NCBI GenBank assembly: GCA_029851415.1
Contig: CM056743.1
Location: 78,324,186-78,388,185, forward strand
Direction of reading: 5' to 3'
Length of the DNA stretch: 64,000 nucleotides
Source: Eretmocerus hayati
Taxonomy: Eukaryota; Arthropoda; Insecta; Hymenoptera; Aphelinidae
Of this stretch, positions 9,891 through 22,106 are shown one piece after another. Under the pieces are notes generated by a model, which was not told the origin of the DNA, made no database searches, and was given only the letters and a program-made list of their open reading frames with translations. Both the position numbers and the translations under genes were made by a program. Numbering within the stretch: position 1 is the stretch's first letter; every line of letters begins with the position of its first letter.

Positions 9891-11000
9891 ATGATAAATT
9901 CCACGCCAAAACGACCTACGGAAAGGGGTCATCTCTCAGATTCTTTTTTAACTTTCTTCATTCGATTCTATAATAGGCCCAAAATAGGAACTTCGGACCT
10001 CCTATGAGGTCTAGAAAAAATTTCTTGTCTCCATCGCACGCACATCCGTAAACAGACCGGAAATTCATGGTGTAAAAATCGATGCTCTTTTATTCACGGT
10101 AATGGGAATATTTCGAGTTCTTCAATAGCTACCGATCTGCGGGTTGCGGGATCTGGAAGGGCATCGAAAAACTATCGAAAACGTTGTCGGAAACCCCTTT
10201 CCTGTAATTTTAGGGCCTCCCGGAGGCAAAATAAAAGTTTTTGACAGAAACGTTAATTCCCCAAAAAGCCATCTTATTTATTCTTTGTGAATTAGATTCC
10301 CGACGTAAAATGTTGCGTTCTTTCGAAGAAATGGGTTTCAGAGAAGTTTGGGGCAATCCAAGTGACTTATGAGCCATTTTTTGAAAATTCAATTCTTTCG
10401 GTTTCAGGGAAAGGCGATTCTCTGCGTATGAGCACAAACGTAGACTTTTGACGCCCTTTTCAATGGAAAGCTGACAAAATTCCCTAAAAAATAACTACCC
10501 GCAAAGTTGAAATTCATGCACTGAAACGGGATCTGCAACGATTGATTATATCGAATCGAGATCACATGAAGATTCATCCCATTAACGCCTTCGTGGCGCC
10601 TGCTGAGATGACATATTTACAAGATCTTTTCGGGACTCATTTCTGAGTACGAAATCGCCCTAAAAAAGTTTGGACCACATGATTTTAACGTGAAATCGTC
10701 TGAACTTTCAGAACATGCTATGAAAAATTCCGTTTGAGGCAAGCCCGAGGTGCTACATTCAATTTTTTTGCCAGAAAATACGATTTTTCACATCCAAAAT
10801 TGCAAAAAATTGAATGTAGCACCTCGGATTCCCCTCGAACGGAATTTTTCATCGCATATTTTGAAGAATCAGACAGTATTACGTTGAAACCATGTGGTTC
10901 GAATTTTTCAAGGGCAATTTCGTACTCAGAAATGAGTCCCGAAAAGATCTTGTAAATGTGTCATATCAGCAGGCGCCACGAAGTCGTTAAGGTAGTACGA
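9891..11000 (+). repeat. left terminal inverted repeat of the giant element
   Basis: About 700 bp, matching the reverse complement of 33613-34312, for example ATCGAAAACGTTGTCGG against CCGACAACGTTTTCGAT. Interrupted by a 401-bp MITE at 10586-10986, after which the TIR resumes with GGTAGTACGA. Confidence 0.75.
10586..10986. mobile_element. TTAA-flanked palindromic MITE (piggyBac-like target)
   Basis: TTAA at 10582-10585 and 10987-10990 flanks a palindrome with ends CGCCTTCGTGGCGCCTGCTGA and CGACTTCGTGGCGCCTGCTGA (reverse complement). The arms are about 190 bp each. No coding capacity. TTAA duplication is the hallmark of piggyBac transposition. Confidence 0.7.
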
Positions 11001-11704
11001 GCGTGAAGAATTTTATCTCGAATTTCTTTCAAATTGTGCACAGTGGTAGCTATAACTGTTCTACAATAGTGGTTAGAATTTCAGAACTTTCTAAGGTCTG
11101 GTTTGTGATTGAGCAGCTGTGAAAGTTTTTTAATAATACATTGCTCTCATAGACGCGCCCGCGCGGAAGCATGGAATTTTGTAATCCGGATTTTTTATCT
11201 CGATGAATTTATATAAACTTTCCTAGAAAAAAGAATATATTCCGGATTACAATCCATATGAACTGGAGAAAAAAAAATGAGCAAGATCTGACGTGCAGTT
11301 TCGGAGCCAAAAATAAGAAAAGAAAGTGGTACAAGGATTATCTGCCGCACCAGAGCAGCTGCCACAACCACGCTCTTCCGATCGCGCTCACTGCTCATAG
11401 ACCACGTATCTGTGTCGTGCTACGATGAGTGAACTCATATGCTGAGGTTCGTTGTATTATATATAATCTCAGATTTTTGCGTTGTAGAACATATATTTGC
11501 ATGTCCAATTGACAAATCTTGGGACTGTGTACAAAAGTAAGCATTTCTCTGAAGCTATATGAATAGTACGTGTACAGTAGGCATAAATACTAGATCCTCA
11601 TCGCAGTTACATGACACCGTTTTATATTAGAAATTACATGTTCCATCAAGCAGGAAAATCTTTTTCGAAAGAATCATCACTAGTGATCTATTTGGAGATC
11701 TGAT

Positions 11705-12564
11705 TCACGCGATCTTAGCATGATTCTCGATACAACTGATGATTTTTGAGAGAAATTCTCTATCTTTTGAAATTCGAGGGCGGCCATCCTCTCCCGCCCT
11801 CGTCATGAAGGCTTCTAACCCTTCCACTCCATCTGTTCTGTAAATATCTAGTGACGATTGAAAAGTAATACTCTTACTGGCAATTTTTCTCAAAGTATCT
11901 CGATGGACAATTTCTTTCAACTCATGTGAATAAGGAGGATTAACGCCAATTATTTCATTTTTATCATGTTGCAGAAAATATTTAGCTATGGGTTTTGCAA
12001 TATCAACGAGATTCTCTTCCAATCCTAAAGCTTTGACAACCTTTCTCAAGATTATCACATCATAAATGACTGTATGGAGTCTTTGATTGTCAACTTCTAC
12101 TTCCAGGAAATCAGAAGCCAATCGATCCAATTTGAACATACCAGGACCTTTACTATTACAGAGAATAGACTCGAACATTTGACAGCTATCAGAAAAACCG
12201 ATAATTTTAGGGAAGTTTTCCTTCATATTACAATCTACGATGGATCTGACTAAACGAGGCGCATCAAACGGCGCATTGTGCGCTACAAGCAAACAATCTC
12301 GGTTTTTGTTTTCAGATGAAATTCGATCAAGATAACATTTGAATTCATACAACGCTTCTTTTATACTTTTGGAAGGGACTAGTTTGTTATGGGAGGAGAG
12401 ATTGCCATTTTTAAATCGAAGACCATTGACTTCGGTTGCAGCAGGTGAAATGCCTCTAGTAGGTTTGATACGAACGCTCAGTTCAGATTCATTACACACT
12501 GCAGAATATGAAATTCCTGTATCAAAATCTAAACTAGAAGTTTCCAAATCAACATAAACAATGA
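11705..12564 (-). pseudogene. DEDDh 3'-5' exonuclease domain, C-terminal part of the Mutator-like transposase gene
   Basis: The frame shows the three exonuclease motifs: VYVDLETSSLDF (Exo I, D-x-E), VAHNAPFDAPRLV (Exo II, N-x-x-FD) and RLHTVIYDVIIL (Exo III, H-x4-D). These place it in the DnaQ/TREX-like DEDDh group, which removes nucleotides from DNA or RNA 3' ends. The gene ends ...ENHAKIA-stop at 11705. Its N-terminal side is cut at 12564 by the transposon at 12565-15844; the transposase portion continues at 16130-17149. The domain itself is uninterrupted for 286 codons, unlike the rest of the gene. Fusion of such an exonuclease to a Mutator-like transposase is, from memory, found in transposon proteins of cnidarians and arthropods. 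Confidence 0.75.
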
Positions 12565-15500
12565 CACTGAGGAACAAAATTTGGGGGTCGGAATGTCCCC
12601 CCTAAGAACGTATGATTTCCTTGTGTATTTTTGACCGTCGAATCCGAATCCGACATCAGTTTTGCCCCTACACGTCAGAATTTTTTTCAAATCGCAAAAA
12701 ACTGATTTTCCAAGAAACGGCGTTTTTAGCGTTTTTTGCCAATTTTTCAAGTTGATGAAGCCAGGGAGTACCCATTGGTCAAAATGCATACCAGGGTATG
12801 TTTTCCTACGTGTTTTGACCTGCTGAACACGATGGCAGTCGTTTTAGGGGGCTAGGATGCACTCCAGAAGCATGATGAGCTAATCTTTCGAGTTGCTATC
12901 AGCAAAATTCGACCAATTCCGCAATAAATCTTCAAATGCTCATAAAATGGACAAAAAGCACCCAAATGGAACCTACAATAGCTCATTTCGATCGTTTTGA
13001 CCTATACTTTTGACAAAGAATGTGCCCCAATAGCCATTTTGAGAGTGACAGCTGCCTGGAATTTTTCCGGCCAGGGATTTTTTCAACGTTCTTGAGAACG
13101 TCGCAGCAGCATCGTAATGGCATTGGCTGGGGTCTCACGCACACGTAGCTAGTAGATTTTCATGTACACGACTGATATATGCGAACCTTGAGTATGAAAT
13201 GGAGATAGGTTGAGGAATATTACCCGCAAGTGATCACTGTCGACTGTCGAGTCCAGCTTAAAGCAAGATACGAGCTCAACACAGGCCAACTTTCGAATTC
13301 TCACCGCTAGATGGATGCCGGATTCCTCTTATCTTCTATAGAAGTGATCCGTTCAAGATACAAGGGTACAATGAAACGCGACTCAAATGATTCATTCGAA
13401 TAACGTTCATTCGTGTTCAAAATCAATTGAGTGTGGTCTTCTATTCAGCCGCCATTCGAAATAGCAATGCAGCGACAGTTTCAGTGTACCAATAACCCTA
13501 ATAAGTTCTGTTATGTATGCAGCGAATATGCGCTGGATACCTGTCCCTTCTCGTCCCACTATCAAGAAGCATATGAAAAATACTTTGGTTTCAGAATCAT
13601 CAATATCAACAAATCTTGGGTACCAGGCGCGATATGCACTACTTGTGCTACTAGATTAGTTTCAAAATCAGAGAGAAAGTTAAACTTCTCCGTTCCAACA
13701 ATATGGAGAGAACCAAGGGATCACGTTCACGACTGTTACTCTTGTCTGACCAATTCAGTTGGGTTCAACTCCCGAACTAAACACCTCATCAAATATCCAG
13801 ATATAACGTCTGTTACAAAACCTATTCCCGGTTACCCTGTTCAAAATATCCCCATTCCATGTCAAGATACTGAAATTAATGATTCACAGAAGTCTCTAGA
13901 ATGTTCATCCCTCAGTTCCGATCCATCAACACATGAATTTATGCATAGTACGACAGAGAAAAAGCCACAAGAGCCAATATTGTTCAGTCAGAAAGATCTG
14001 AATAATTTCATTCGTGACTTGGAACTCTCAAAAAAAAGGCTGAGCTCGCAGCTTTGCGACTCAAAGAGAGGAACATGCTCGAGGAAGGTGTCTCAATCAC
14101 TTCATTCCGACAGAGAGGATCAGAGTTTGCCGGTTTCTTCACAGATGATTATGGAACTTTATATTGCCATGATGTTAAAGGCTCGTTCTCCGAACTCGAA
14201 TATGAGCACTCCCCTGATGAATGGCGCCTCTTCATAGACTCGGATAAAACTAGTTTGAAAGGAGTTCTGCTACATAATGGCAACGAGAAATCCCCAATGC
14301 CGGTTTACTATGGGCCACAAGTCAAAGAATGCTATGAGAATGTGAGAATTTTGTTGAGTAAAGCCAACTGTGAGGAATACAGATGGGGCATATGCGGTGA
14401 CTTCAAAATCATCAGTATGATTCTCGGTTTACAGTTGGGTTATACGAGACACATGTGTTTCTTATGCGAATGGAATTCACGAGGTAAAGAAGAGCATTAT
14501 GTGAGGAAAGTCTGGCCACCACGACAACAAATGATACCGGGTCAGAAAAATGACCAAGCTATCCCTCTTGTAGATCGGGACAAAATTGTATTACCGCCTC
14601 TCCATATCAAATTAGGTATAGTCAAAAATTTCATAAAAGCTATGAATAAGACTGGAGCTGGAGTTTTATTTCTCAGAGAAAAGTTTCCGAGGCTCAGTGA
14701 AGCAAAACTGAAGGAAGGGGTTTTAGTCGGACCAGAAATTAGAAAATTGATGCTTGATTCTGGTTTTGATGCTGTTCTGAATGAGGTTGAGTTGAAAACT
14801 TGGAAGTCAGTCAAAAATGTTATAAACAATTATCTGGGCAACCGGAAGTCCGAGAATCATGAAACTCTCGTAAGGGATATGTTGCAGAACTTTCATCAGA
14901 TGAAAGTCAATCAGTCATTGAAAATCCACATGCTCGATTCACATCTGGTTTTTTTCCCTGATAATCTTGGAGCGGTAAGCGACGAGCATGGAGAAAGATT
15001 CCACCAAGAAATAGCTACGTTAGAAAATAGATATAACTCCGAAGAATCCGTGAATATGTTGGCAGATTGTTGTTGGAATGTGGTGACTGAGGGTTCCAGC
15101 ACTCATAGGCGGAAATCAGCGAGAAAAAGTTTCGTGATCGCGGATCTGACGAAGAATAAGAGATCATCGATGATCTGTAGTCACTCCATGTCGAACCATC
15201 TTCAAATCATACTCAAAGTTCGCATATATCAGTTGTGTACATGAAAATCTACTAGCTACGTGTGCGTGAGACCCCAGCCAATGCCATTACGATGCTGCTG
15301 CGACGTGCTCGAAAACGTTGAAAAAATCCCTGGCCGGAAAAATTCCAGGCAGCTGTCACTCTCAAAATGGCTATTGGGTCACATTCTTTGTCAAAAGTAT
15401 AGGTCAAAACGAACAAAATGAGCTATTGTAGGTTCCATTTGGGTGCTTTTTGTCCATTTTATGAGCATTTGAAGATTTATTGCGGAATTGGACGAATTTT

Positions 15501-15844
15501 GCTGATAGCAACTCGAAAGATTAGCTCATCACGCTTCTGGAGTGCATCCTAGCCCCCTAAAACGACTGCCATCGTGTTCAGCAGGTCAAAACACGTAGGA
15601 AAACATACCTTGGTATGCATTTTGACCAATGGGTACTCCCTGGCTAAATGATCATCAACTTGAAAAATTGGCAAAAAACGCTCAAAACGCCTTTTCTTGG
15701 AGAATCAGTTTTTTGCGATTTAAGGAAAATTCTGACGTGTAGGGGCAAAACTGAGGTCGGATTCGGATTCTACGATCAAAAATACACAAGGAAATCATAC
15801 TCCCTAGGGGGGACATTCCGACCCCCAAATTTTGTTCCTCAGTG
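12565..15844. mobile_element. DNA transposon with ~630-bp TIRs and a DDE-like transposase
   Basis: The termini are CACTGAGGAACAAAATTTGG and its reverse complement. TIRs run 12565 to about 13196 and about 15208 to 15844, mostly identical. Flanking bases are ATGA (left) and ATTA (right), a possible imperfect 4-bp duplication. It sits inside the exonuclease/transposase gene of the larger element. The single plus-strand gene (13431-15244) belongs to a transposase-like family common in arthropod and cnidarian genomes that I cannot place in a named superfamily. Confidence 0.75.
13431..15244 (+). CDS. DDE-like transposase in two overlapping frames
   Basis: The first frame (from 13431, better from the ATG at 13467) carries a Cys-rich N-terminus: CYVCSEYALDTCPF, then CTTCA and CYSCL, a likely zinc-binding domain. 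Just after a run of eight A at 14030-14037 the second frame takes over, ending at 15244. It contains RLFIDSDKTSLKG, GICGDFKIISM, a CFLCEW zinc-ligand pair, and SDEHGERFHQEIA. The acidic residues in IDS, CGD and DEHGE are candidate catalytic residues by position. Switching at the A-run needs a -1 shift (A-AAA-AAA), so this is either programmed frameshifting or a one-base indel. The last codons run into the right TIR. Confidence 0.65.
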
Positions 15845-16129
15845 ATTATCACAGAATTTGATGCAATTTCATTGAATTTTCTTCTTGTTTAGATAATTCC
15901 ACTTCCGAGGTTCACTCTCCTGCTCATTCGATTTGACTAATTGAATACCACAATTTGATTTGTAAGTCAACCCCTCGGATTTTTCGTTAGTTTTTCTGAG
16001 CAGCTCTCTCTTCTTTTTTTATTTGATTCTATTTAGCTTCGTTGAAATTTCTAGACTTTTCGTAGATCTATCAAGTCTTCCTTTATACAAACTACTTACG
16101 AATTGAGCCGAGTTTCCCCGGAGATAGAT
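15845..16129 (-). pseudogene. decayed linker of the Mutator-like/exonuclease gene
   Basis: Between the transposase fragment and the insertion site at 15844 the same frame continues weakly (IYLRGNSAQFVSSLYKGR ... KRELLRKTNEK) but with several stops. It connects the transposase and exonuclease domains. Confidence 0.4.
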
Positions 16130-17149
16130 TCAATTTTTCTCAATCTCGAGAATTGATTGCTCTCCATCATTTTTGACACATACTTCACTAGCAACTTTAA
16201 AGTCACACGATTCACTTTGGCTCAAGCAGATATCTTTCTCAGACTTATAGGCAACCATATTATTGACCGATTCATTGGGTTGGCTAGAGGCTGCAATGGA
16301 AAATTTGTTTGCATTTTGTGCATACTTTTCAAAGATTTTAGACGAAGCATCATACAATTTTGGATCTTTCAATTGAACTGCGTGTACTCTATCAGATTCA
16401 CACCATTCACCACAATTCTTATGATTACCAAATAGATGATCGGGAATTTGCCTCAAAGTATCTGCTAAATTCACACTCTCTCCCTTATTTTGAGCTATCG
16501 CGTAGGTAAAACATTCCTTGACGTGATCAATAGTACCTTTCTTGCCTAATTCTCCACAAGTTTTCCCTAATTCATACAACTCCTTCACAAAATTTTTCAC
16601 AAGATGTTTCTTATCACACAATTCGAAAATCACTAGATTCGTGTTGTCACTACTGATAGAAGCCATGATAGAACTATCTTCATCTCCGATCACTACTCTT
16701 ACTTGTAACCCGGCCTCTTTCAAAATATCACTCTTGCATACCTATTCAACTGCCGCATCTGCTTCCATTGCTTTCGCACTCCCAACGAAATTCAAACGAC
16801 AATCGTGATCACTCTTAGGGGAACCATTCGCACAGAAGTTACATCCCCTATTTCTAGAAGTATAATTTAGAATTTTTCTACTCAAGTTACCAATGATGAA
16901 TGCATAACCATCCAAACTGTCGTAACTACGACCACTGCCTCTCTTACTCCAACCCATATCATACGAGACTAGTATATTCATGATTGCACCAATCGAGTCG
17001 AGAGAATCAGCTTCACATAATCTGTTCGCCTCCGAATCACTTTGTGAACTCATGTTGTTATGGCACGTTTCCATTCTGTTTACGATGAGATAGAGTTTCG
17101 CTGCTATCTCTGATGGCCTAATTTGAAAAAAATTGATGAGCTCACACAC
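16130..17149 (-). pseudogene. Mutator-like transposase core, interrupted by one TAG
   Basis: The frame from 17149 reads ...NILVSYDMGWSKRGSGRSYD ... CNFCANG ... GSAKAMEADAAVE, then a TAG at 16739-16737. It continues in the same frame (VCKSDILKEAGLQVRV, VIGDEDSSIMASI, DKKHLVKNFVKEL) to 16130. SYDMGW, the Cys-x2-Cys / H-C cluster, SGAMEA-like SAKAMEA and GDEDSS are characteristic of the Mutator-like transposase domain found with DnaQ-type exonucleases. The two Asp-containing motifs (SYDMGW and GDEDSS) are candidates for the catalytic acids. N-terminal sequence of the same family lies at 32557-33281. One stop makes this copy non-functional unless read through. Confidence 0.7.
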
Positions 17150-17400
17150 TTGAGATATTTTGAATGAAGGCTGAGAAAACTCATAATTTTTGATCAGTAA
17201 TTTTCAGTTATGAAGTTCATGGAAAATTTTTGAACGTAAAATGAATCTGTCCCAACAGCTCGCAATGTAAATAACACACGTGGATATCTTGAATGAAATT
17301 CGCAGAAAACTCAAAACTTTCGATAGGGAGTATTCTGGTATGAAATCCATAAAAAACTCGTGAACGTAAAATGAATTCTCTCGGACAGCAATGAAAGGAC
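17150..17400. repeat. two-copy tandem repeat, ~128-bp period
   Basis: Copies at about 17145-17265 and 17275-17398 share the order GATAT.TTGAATGAA, AGAAAACTCA, ATGAA.TTCAT and GAACGTAAAATGAAT, then GGACAGC/CAACAGC. Divergent by eye. It is upstream (5') of the minus-strand transposase core and of unknown role. Confidence 0.5.
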
Positions 17401-17538
17401 CGCCAGGTGGCGTTTTCTTGACTAGTTGGAAATTTATGTGTGTTGCAAAATTCAGTCTTATTTATTGAGTTGAATTGAGATCAAAGTGCAAATACAGTCT
17501 TTAACAGGTTGTGCTTCACATTGTGAAACTCTTGTTTA

Positions 17539-17632
17539 TATCGTCGCCCCCGACGAAGAAAAACACGTCCCCATTTAAAAATGCATTGGGAGAACAATGG
17601 GAGGTGTTTTTCTTCTTCGGGGGCGACGATAT
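17539..17632. other. 94-base perfect-stem hairpin in LINE A 5' region
   Basis: TATCGTCGCCCCCGACGAAG, followed by AAAAACACGTCCC, is mirrored by GGGAGGTGTTTTT, CTTCTTCGGGGGCGACGATA around an A/T-rich loop. The arms are about 33 bases. It could be a tiny MITE or a structured 5' UTR. Confidence 0.65.
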
Positions 17633-17808
17633 AATCTCTGCATTTTTGCAGTGGATTGGGTTGTTATTTGCTGATACCTGGGGCATAATCTACGAGTGTT
17701 ATAGACAGAAACGTGAGTGTGCTATATAGCTCTCGCGTTCTTGTGTGCGGTTTATGTTGCCTTAAGCTGGGCTTGAATTTCAGTTGTGAATTGCGCTTGA
17801 CTCTTATC

Positions 17809-19235
17809 ATGTCGGAGCCGTGCACTGGATGTGGACAGAGCGTTAAGCTCTCAAACGCAACAAGGTGCCCCAGCTGCGAGTCACCTTGGCACAACAGCTG
17901 TTCAGCGCCTGAAAGACCAGGTAGAACTGAAAATGGCTCATTCAAAAAATGCTGTGGACTGAAAACTTCAAGGCCATCTTCACCGATTGATCAGTCCCTT
18001 CTTTTGCCCGCTGATGCTGGTTCTCATGATATTGCTGAGGTTATAAAGAAATTCCAATCAACTATGATGAAGAAGCTTAACGATATGGAGGACTCGATTC
18101 GCAAAGATATGTCACATAGTATAGTGAAATTGGAGTCTACTGTCGAAACAAAATCAGATGGGATTTTAAAATCCATCAATGATTTGGAGATCAATTCGAA
18201 GGAACAAGAATGCAGAATTTCTCAAGCTGAGACAAGTATTGCTAAGCTGGTTGTTGATGTGAGTGAGTGTACCAAAAGTGTAGCGTCATGCCAATCCAAC
18301 ATATCTGATATTGGAAATCAGCTGCTCAGTTTTAATGCTAATGGCATGGCTGTGAACACCGAGGAGCTCTATGTTGAGTATAATGAACGTACAAAGAGAC
18401 AAAAGAATATTCTGATATTCAATGTACCTGAAGTTAATAATGAAAATTGCTACGAGACGGTCATGGGTATTATATCAATTATCAAAGATCTTCCAAATCC
18501 GGTGTTCTCGTGCAAACGTATTGGCAAGGCTGAGGCTGACAAGAAAAGGCCTATCTTAGTGACTCTTGATCATTTTGGTGATGTGCTAACTGTACTGAAA
18601 AATAAGTTTTTGCAACTGTGTGCGCGAAGTTGTAGAAAAATGAGACTTCTCTTCATTATTTACAGTGCGAGAAGTAATGCGTGAATGATTTCTCGCACAG
18701 TTTTACATTAACGCACTGGTGAAGTGTGCGTAAATGTAACTCCTCGCTCTAATGCATTTTCAGTCACGCACAGTTCCAAAATATGATGTCACGTCATCCC
18801 TCTGAATTTGGCCTTTCTTGAAAACTTCGTTTCCATGATAATCTTGCTCGGACAGTGGTGCATTTAATTACAACTTCGCGCACAGTTGCAAAAAATAGTA
18901 TACGCAACACGTGCGAGAAGTTTCCGCACACGTTGCCAACTCGCGCGAGAAGTAACATTCACGCACTCGTTTGGCAACTTGTGCGGAAATTGACCTTCTC
19001 GCACTTGTTGCGTAATATTCTATTAAAATTGCAAAACCTCTCAGCATTGGTGCTGATCTTACTATGAAGCAAAGAGAGTACATGAAAAATCTACAGAAGC
19101 AGCTTCATGAACATAATAGCCTTCATCCCAATGATATGAAAACCATCAAGTACATCAATAAGGTGCCCCAACTTGTCGATATGCCTAAAAATGTGGGAAA
19201 AAACATCGCGTCAGGCAACAACAACAACAACGGAT
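17809..19235 (+). pseudogene. LINE A ORF1 protein (zinc finger, coiled coil, RNA-binding), split by MITEs
   Basis: The ATG at 17809 begins MSEPCTGCGQSV. Cys pairs at CTGC and CPSC, then HNSC and KKCC, form a PHD-like N-terminal finger. A long coiled-coil follows (DMEDSIRKDMSHSIVKLES and further heptads), then the RNA-binding core RTKRQKNILIFNVPE and GKAEADKKRPILVTLD. At 18606 the frame is cut by inserted hairpins. It resumes near 19026 (IAKPLSIGADLTMKQREYM) and ends after NASGN(N)5G-like Asn repeats at the TAG near 19236. ORF1 proteins of this type bind element RNA and act as chaperones in the RNP. Without the insert the frame is continuous. Confidence 0.7.
18607..19025. mobile_element. two abutting hairpin MITEs inside LINE A ORF1
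   Basis: Hairpin 1 (18607-18898) has ends TTTTTGCAACTGTGTGCGCG and the reverse complement CGCGCACAGTTGCAAAAAA. Hairpin 2 (about 18899-19018) has ATACGCAACACGTGCGAGAAG against CTTCTCGCACTTGTTGCGTA. Both are rich in GTGCGAGAAG-like words, so they are probably related or nested members of one family. Confidence 0.6.
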
Positions 19236-19239
19236 AGAG

Positions 19240-22106
19240 CAGTTATTAATATATTATCAAAATATACGTGGCGTAAAATCGAAACTGAGTCATCTCAAAA
19301 ATACTTGGCATACTCTTACACCACGCCCGGATGTGTTTGTACTCACTGAAACTTGGCTGAACGAAGACATATCATCCGAAGAACTGGGACTAGCAGGTTT
19401 CAAGGTCTTTAGAACCGATAGAAATGTAGACAATAGTGACTCGAGAATTGGTGGAGGTGTTCTCATAGCTGTGAATGAAAAATTTGTCTCGAACGCGATC
19501 AAAAGTGATATAAGTGATGTTGAACACATATTTGTGGAAATGAAACTTGGTGGACTAAAATTGATCATTGGTAATGCTTATATACCTCCTACGGCTGATC
19601 TGGTCATTTATCAACGACATCTTAGTGCTATTTCTGAGATCGCAAGCTCATTTAGTGAACATAAATTTGCATTTTTGGGCGATTTCAACATTCCCAATGC
19701 TGAGTGGATGGATGGTGAAAATATTTGCGTTCGGTTCAGTGACTATGTCACCCCGAAACAACGAGCTGCTGCAGTGTCAATGTCATCTGATTTTACATTC
19801 ATGAATTTGTGTGAACTATATCCAAAACATCCTAATAAGAATTATAGTCTTGATCTCATATTCTCATCAAAAAGTCTGTGCCGTAGTGTTCCAGATTATG
19901 AAATTCTATCACCAACTGACGAGCATCACATTCCAGCATTATTTGCCGTAGAATTCCAAGCTGAGCCTGAACTGTCCAAACGTCATAAATTTGTTGAAAA
20001 AAATTTTTTCAAGGCTGATTACGAAAAAATTACCGATATTCTTCGTCAAGTCAACTGGGTTGGTGCTCTGTCAAATGGTGATGTAGAACAAGATGTAGAA
20101 TCATTTTATAATATTCTGGATGATTGTGTGAAGAAACATGTTCCAGGTGTTAGTGTGAGTAAATCTGAATATCCTGCTTGGTACAACAACGAACTCATTG
20201 AACTAATTGCTCAGAAAAATCTTGCTCATAAAATATGGATTGAATCGAACAGGTTGAGTGACAGAGTGAATTTTAACAGGTTACGTGCTATGTGTATTAA
20301 AAAATCAAAAGATTTGTATAAAAATTATATAGTAGGGGTGGAAAACAATATATGTAAGAACGTAAAAGCATTCTGGACTTATATCAACAACCTTAACTCA
20401 AATAATAGTATTCCAGACAATGTAAAATTTCAGCTCAAAACCTCTAGTAACTTACACGAATCTGCTAATTTATTCGCGACTTACTTTAAATCTTTCTACT
20501 CGAATCCCGGGGGTTGAATCTTAGAGATGCTATAAACCAATCAATGATTGATATCGATTTCGAAATTAGTGAGCGTGATGTGTCTAATGTCATTCAATCG
20601 TCGAAAGAGTCAAACTCGGCAGGACCAGATGGTATTCCATCGATTTTCGTAAAAAAACTTGCAAATGAGTTATTGAAGCCATTGGTTCGATTGTTCAACC
20701 TATCGCTAGAAAACAAGTATTTTCCAAAGAAGTGGAAGTTAGCTTTTGTAACACCTATTTTCAAATCTGGGGAGAGGAACCAAGTTGTTAATTATCGGCC
20801 TGTATCAATTGTTAGTGTTTTCTCTAAAATCTTTGACGCTATTATGGCGAACAAAATTTACGAACAATTCTTACAATTTATCGCTCGTGAACAGCACGGT
20901 TTCGTCCGTGGTAGATCAGTTATAACCAATCTCGTCATCTATTCTGATTTCATAATGAGCAGTCTTGATAGTTATGCGCAGGTAGATGCTATATATACTG
21001 ATTTTTCAAAGGCATTTGATTCGGTTGACCATGATAAATTGATCAATAAACTTCATAACTATGGTTTCAACACAGGTCTAATTAAATGGATCTCGTCTTA
21101 TCTTTCTGATCGCCAACAATCTGTCCGAATTAACCAGGCACGATCCGATCTTTATCAAGTTACATCTGGTGTTCCGCAAGGTTCGCATCTCGGACCCATA
21201 TTATTCATAATTTTCATCAACGATCTATCGAGTTGCTTTCAAAATTGTATGGTCCTGATTTATGCGGATGATGTAAAAATATTTTCAAGAATCAACTCAG
21301 TTTTTGATGCAACGAAATTACAACGGGATCTTGATAGATTAGTCGAGTGGTCTAAAAGGAATAGACTAACTTTGAATATTGGAAAATGTCAAGTCTTGTC
21401 ATTTATCAAAAACCAGGAACTGATAAAATTTGATTATTGCATTGATGGGAAGACTCTTACTAGAGTGAGTAAAATCAGGGATTTAGGAGTTATATTCAAA
21501 GATGATTTCTCATTTAGAGATCACACTGAGCACATTGTTAATGAATGCAATCGCTTACTTGGTTTTATAAAAAGGAGTACGGCCGATTTTACGAGTTCAG
21601 AAAGTATAAAATATCTCTTTTCCACTCTTGTAAGGCCAAAGATTAGCTTTGGTTCTCCGATTTGGAGACCCCATGTAGATTATCTGAGTTATGAGTTGGA
21701 GAAAGTTCAGCATAAATTGCTTAGATACATAGCATTCAAAAGTAAGATCTTTTTCCACAAATTCAACCATGATTATGATCATTTATATGAAAGATTCAAC
21801 ATTGCTAAAATTGAAGTATTGTTCGATTATAATGATATGTTGACCATGCACTCTTTGTTGAGAGTTAGAGATGAAATTCCCTACCTTGCAAGTAAATTAG
21901 TGGATTATAATCAGCCATATGAAACTAGAACAACCACTGCTCTTCGTAGAGTTAAATATAAATCCAACAGGGGCTCAAGTTCAACTGTACCTAGGTGCAT
22001 TACATTATGGAATAATTTACCTCCTTCAATAACATCAGTGAATGATAAATCAAAATTCAAGCGTTTGATAAAAAGTGAACTGTTTGGCCCGGTACGTTTG
22101 AGCTGA
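19240..22106 (+). pseudogene. LINE A ORF2: AP endonuclease + reverse transcriptase, one frameshift
   Basis: The endonuclease frame begins near 19255 (IYYQNIRGVKSKL), continues FVLTETWL, GGGVLIAV, AFLGDFNIP and SLDLIFSS, and stops at 20517. These are AP-endonuclease motifs (N, E, D-N). RT follows in another frame from 20514: SAGPDGIPSIFVKKL, PIFKSGERNQVVNYRPVS, YTDFSKAFDSVDHDKL, TSGVPQGSHLGPILF, and the catalytic LIYADDVKIF. It ends with the typical C-terminal LWNNLPP. The frames differ by one base at a C3G5 run (20506-20513). It would nick target DNA and prime reverse transcription there. Absence of an ATG at the ORF2 start suggests coupled translation from ORF1, as is common in the group. 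Confidence 0.75.
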
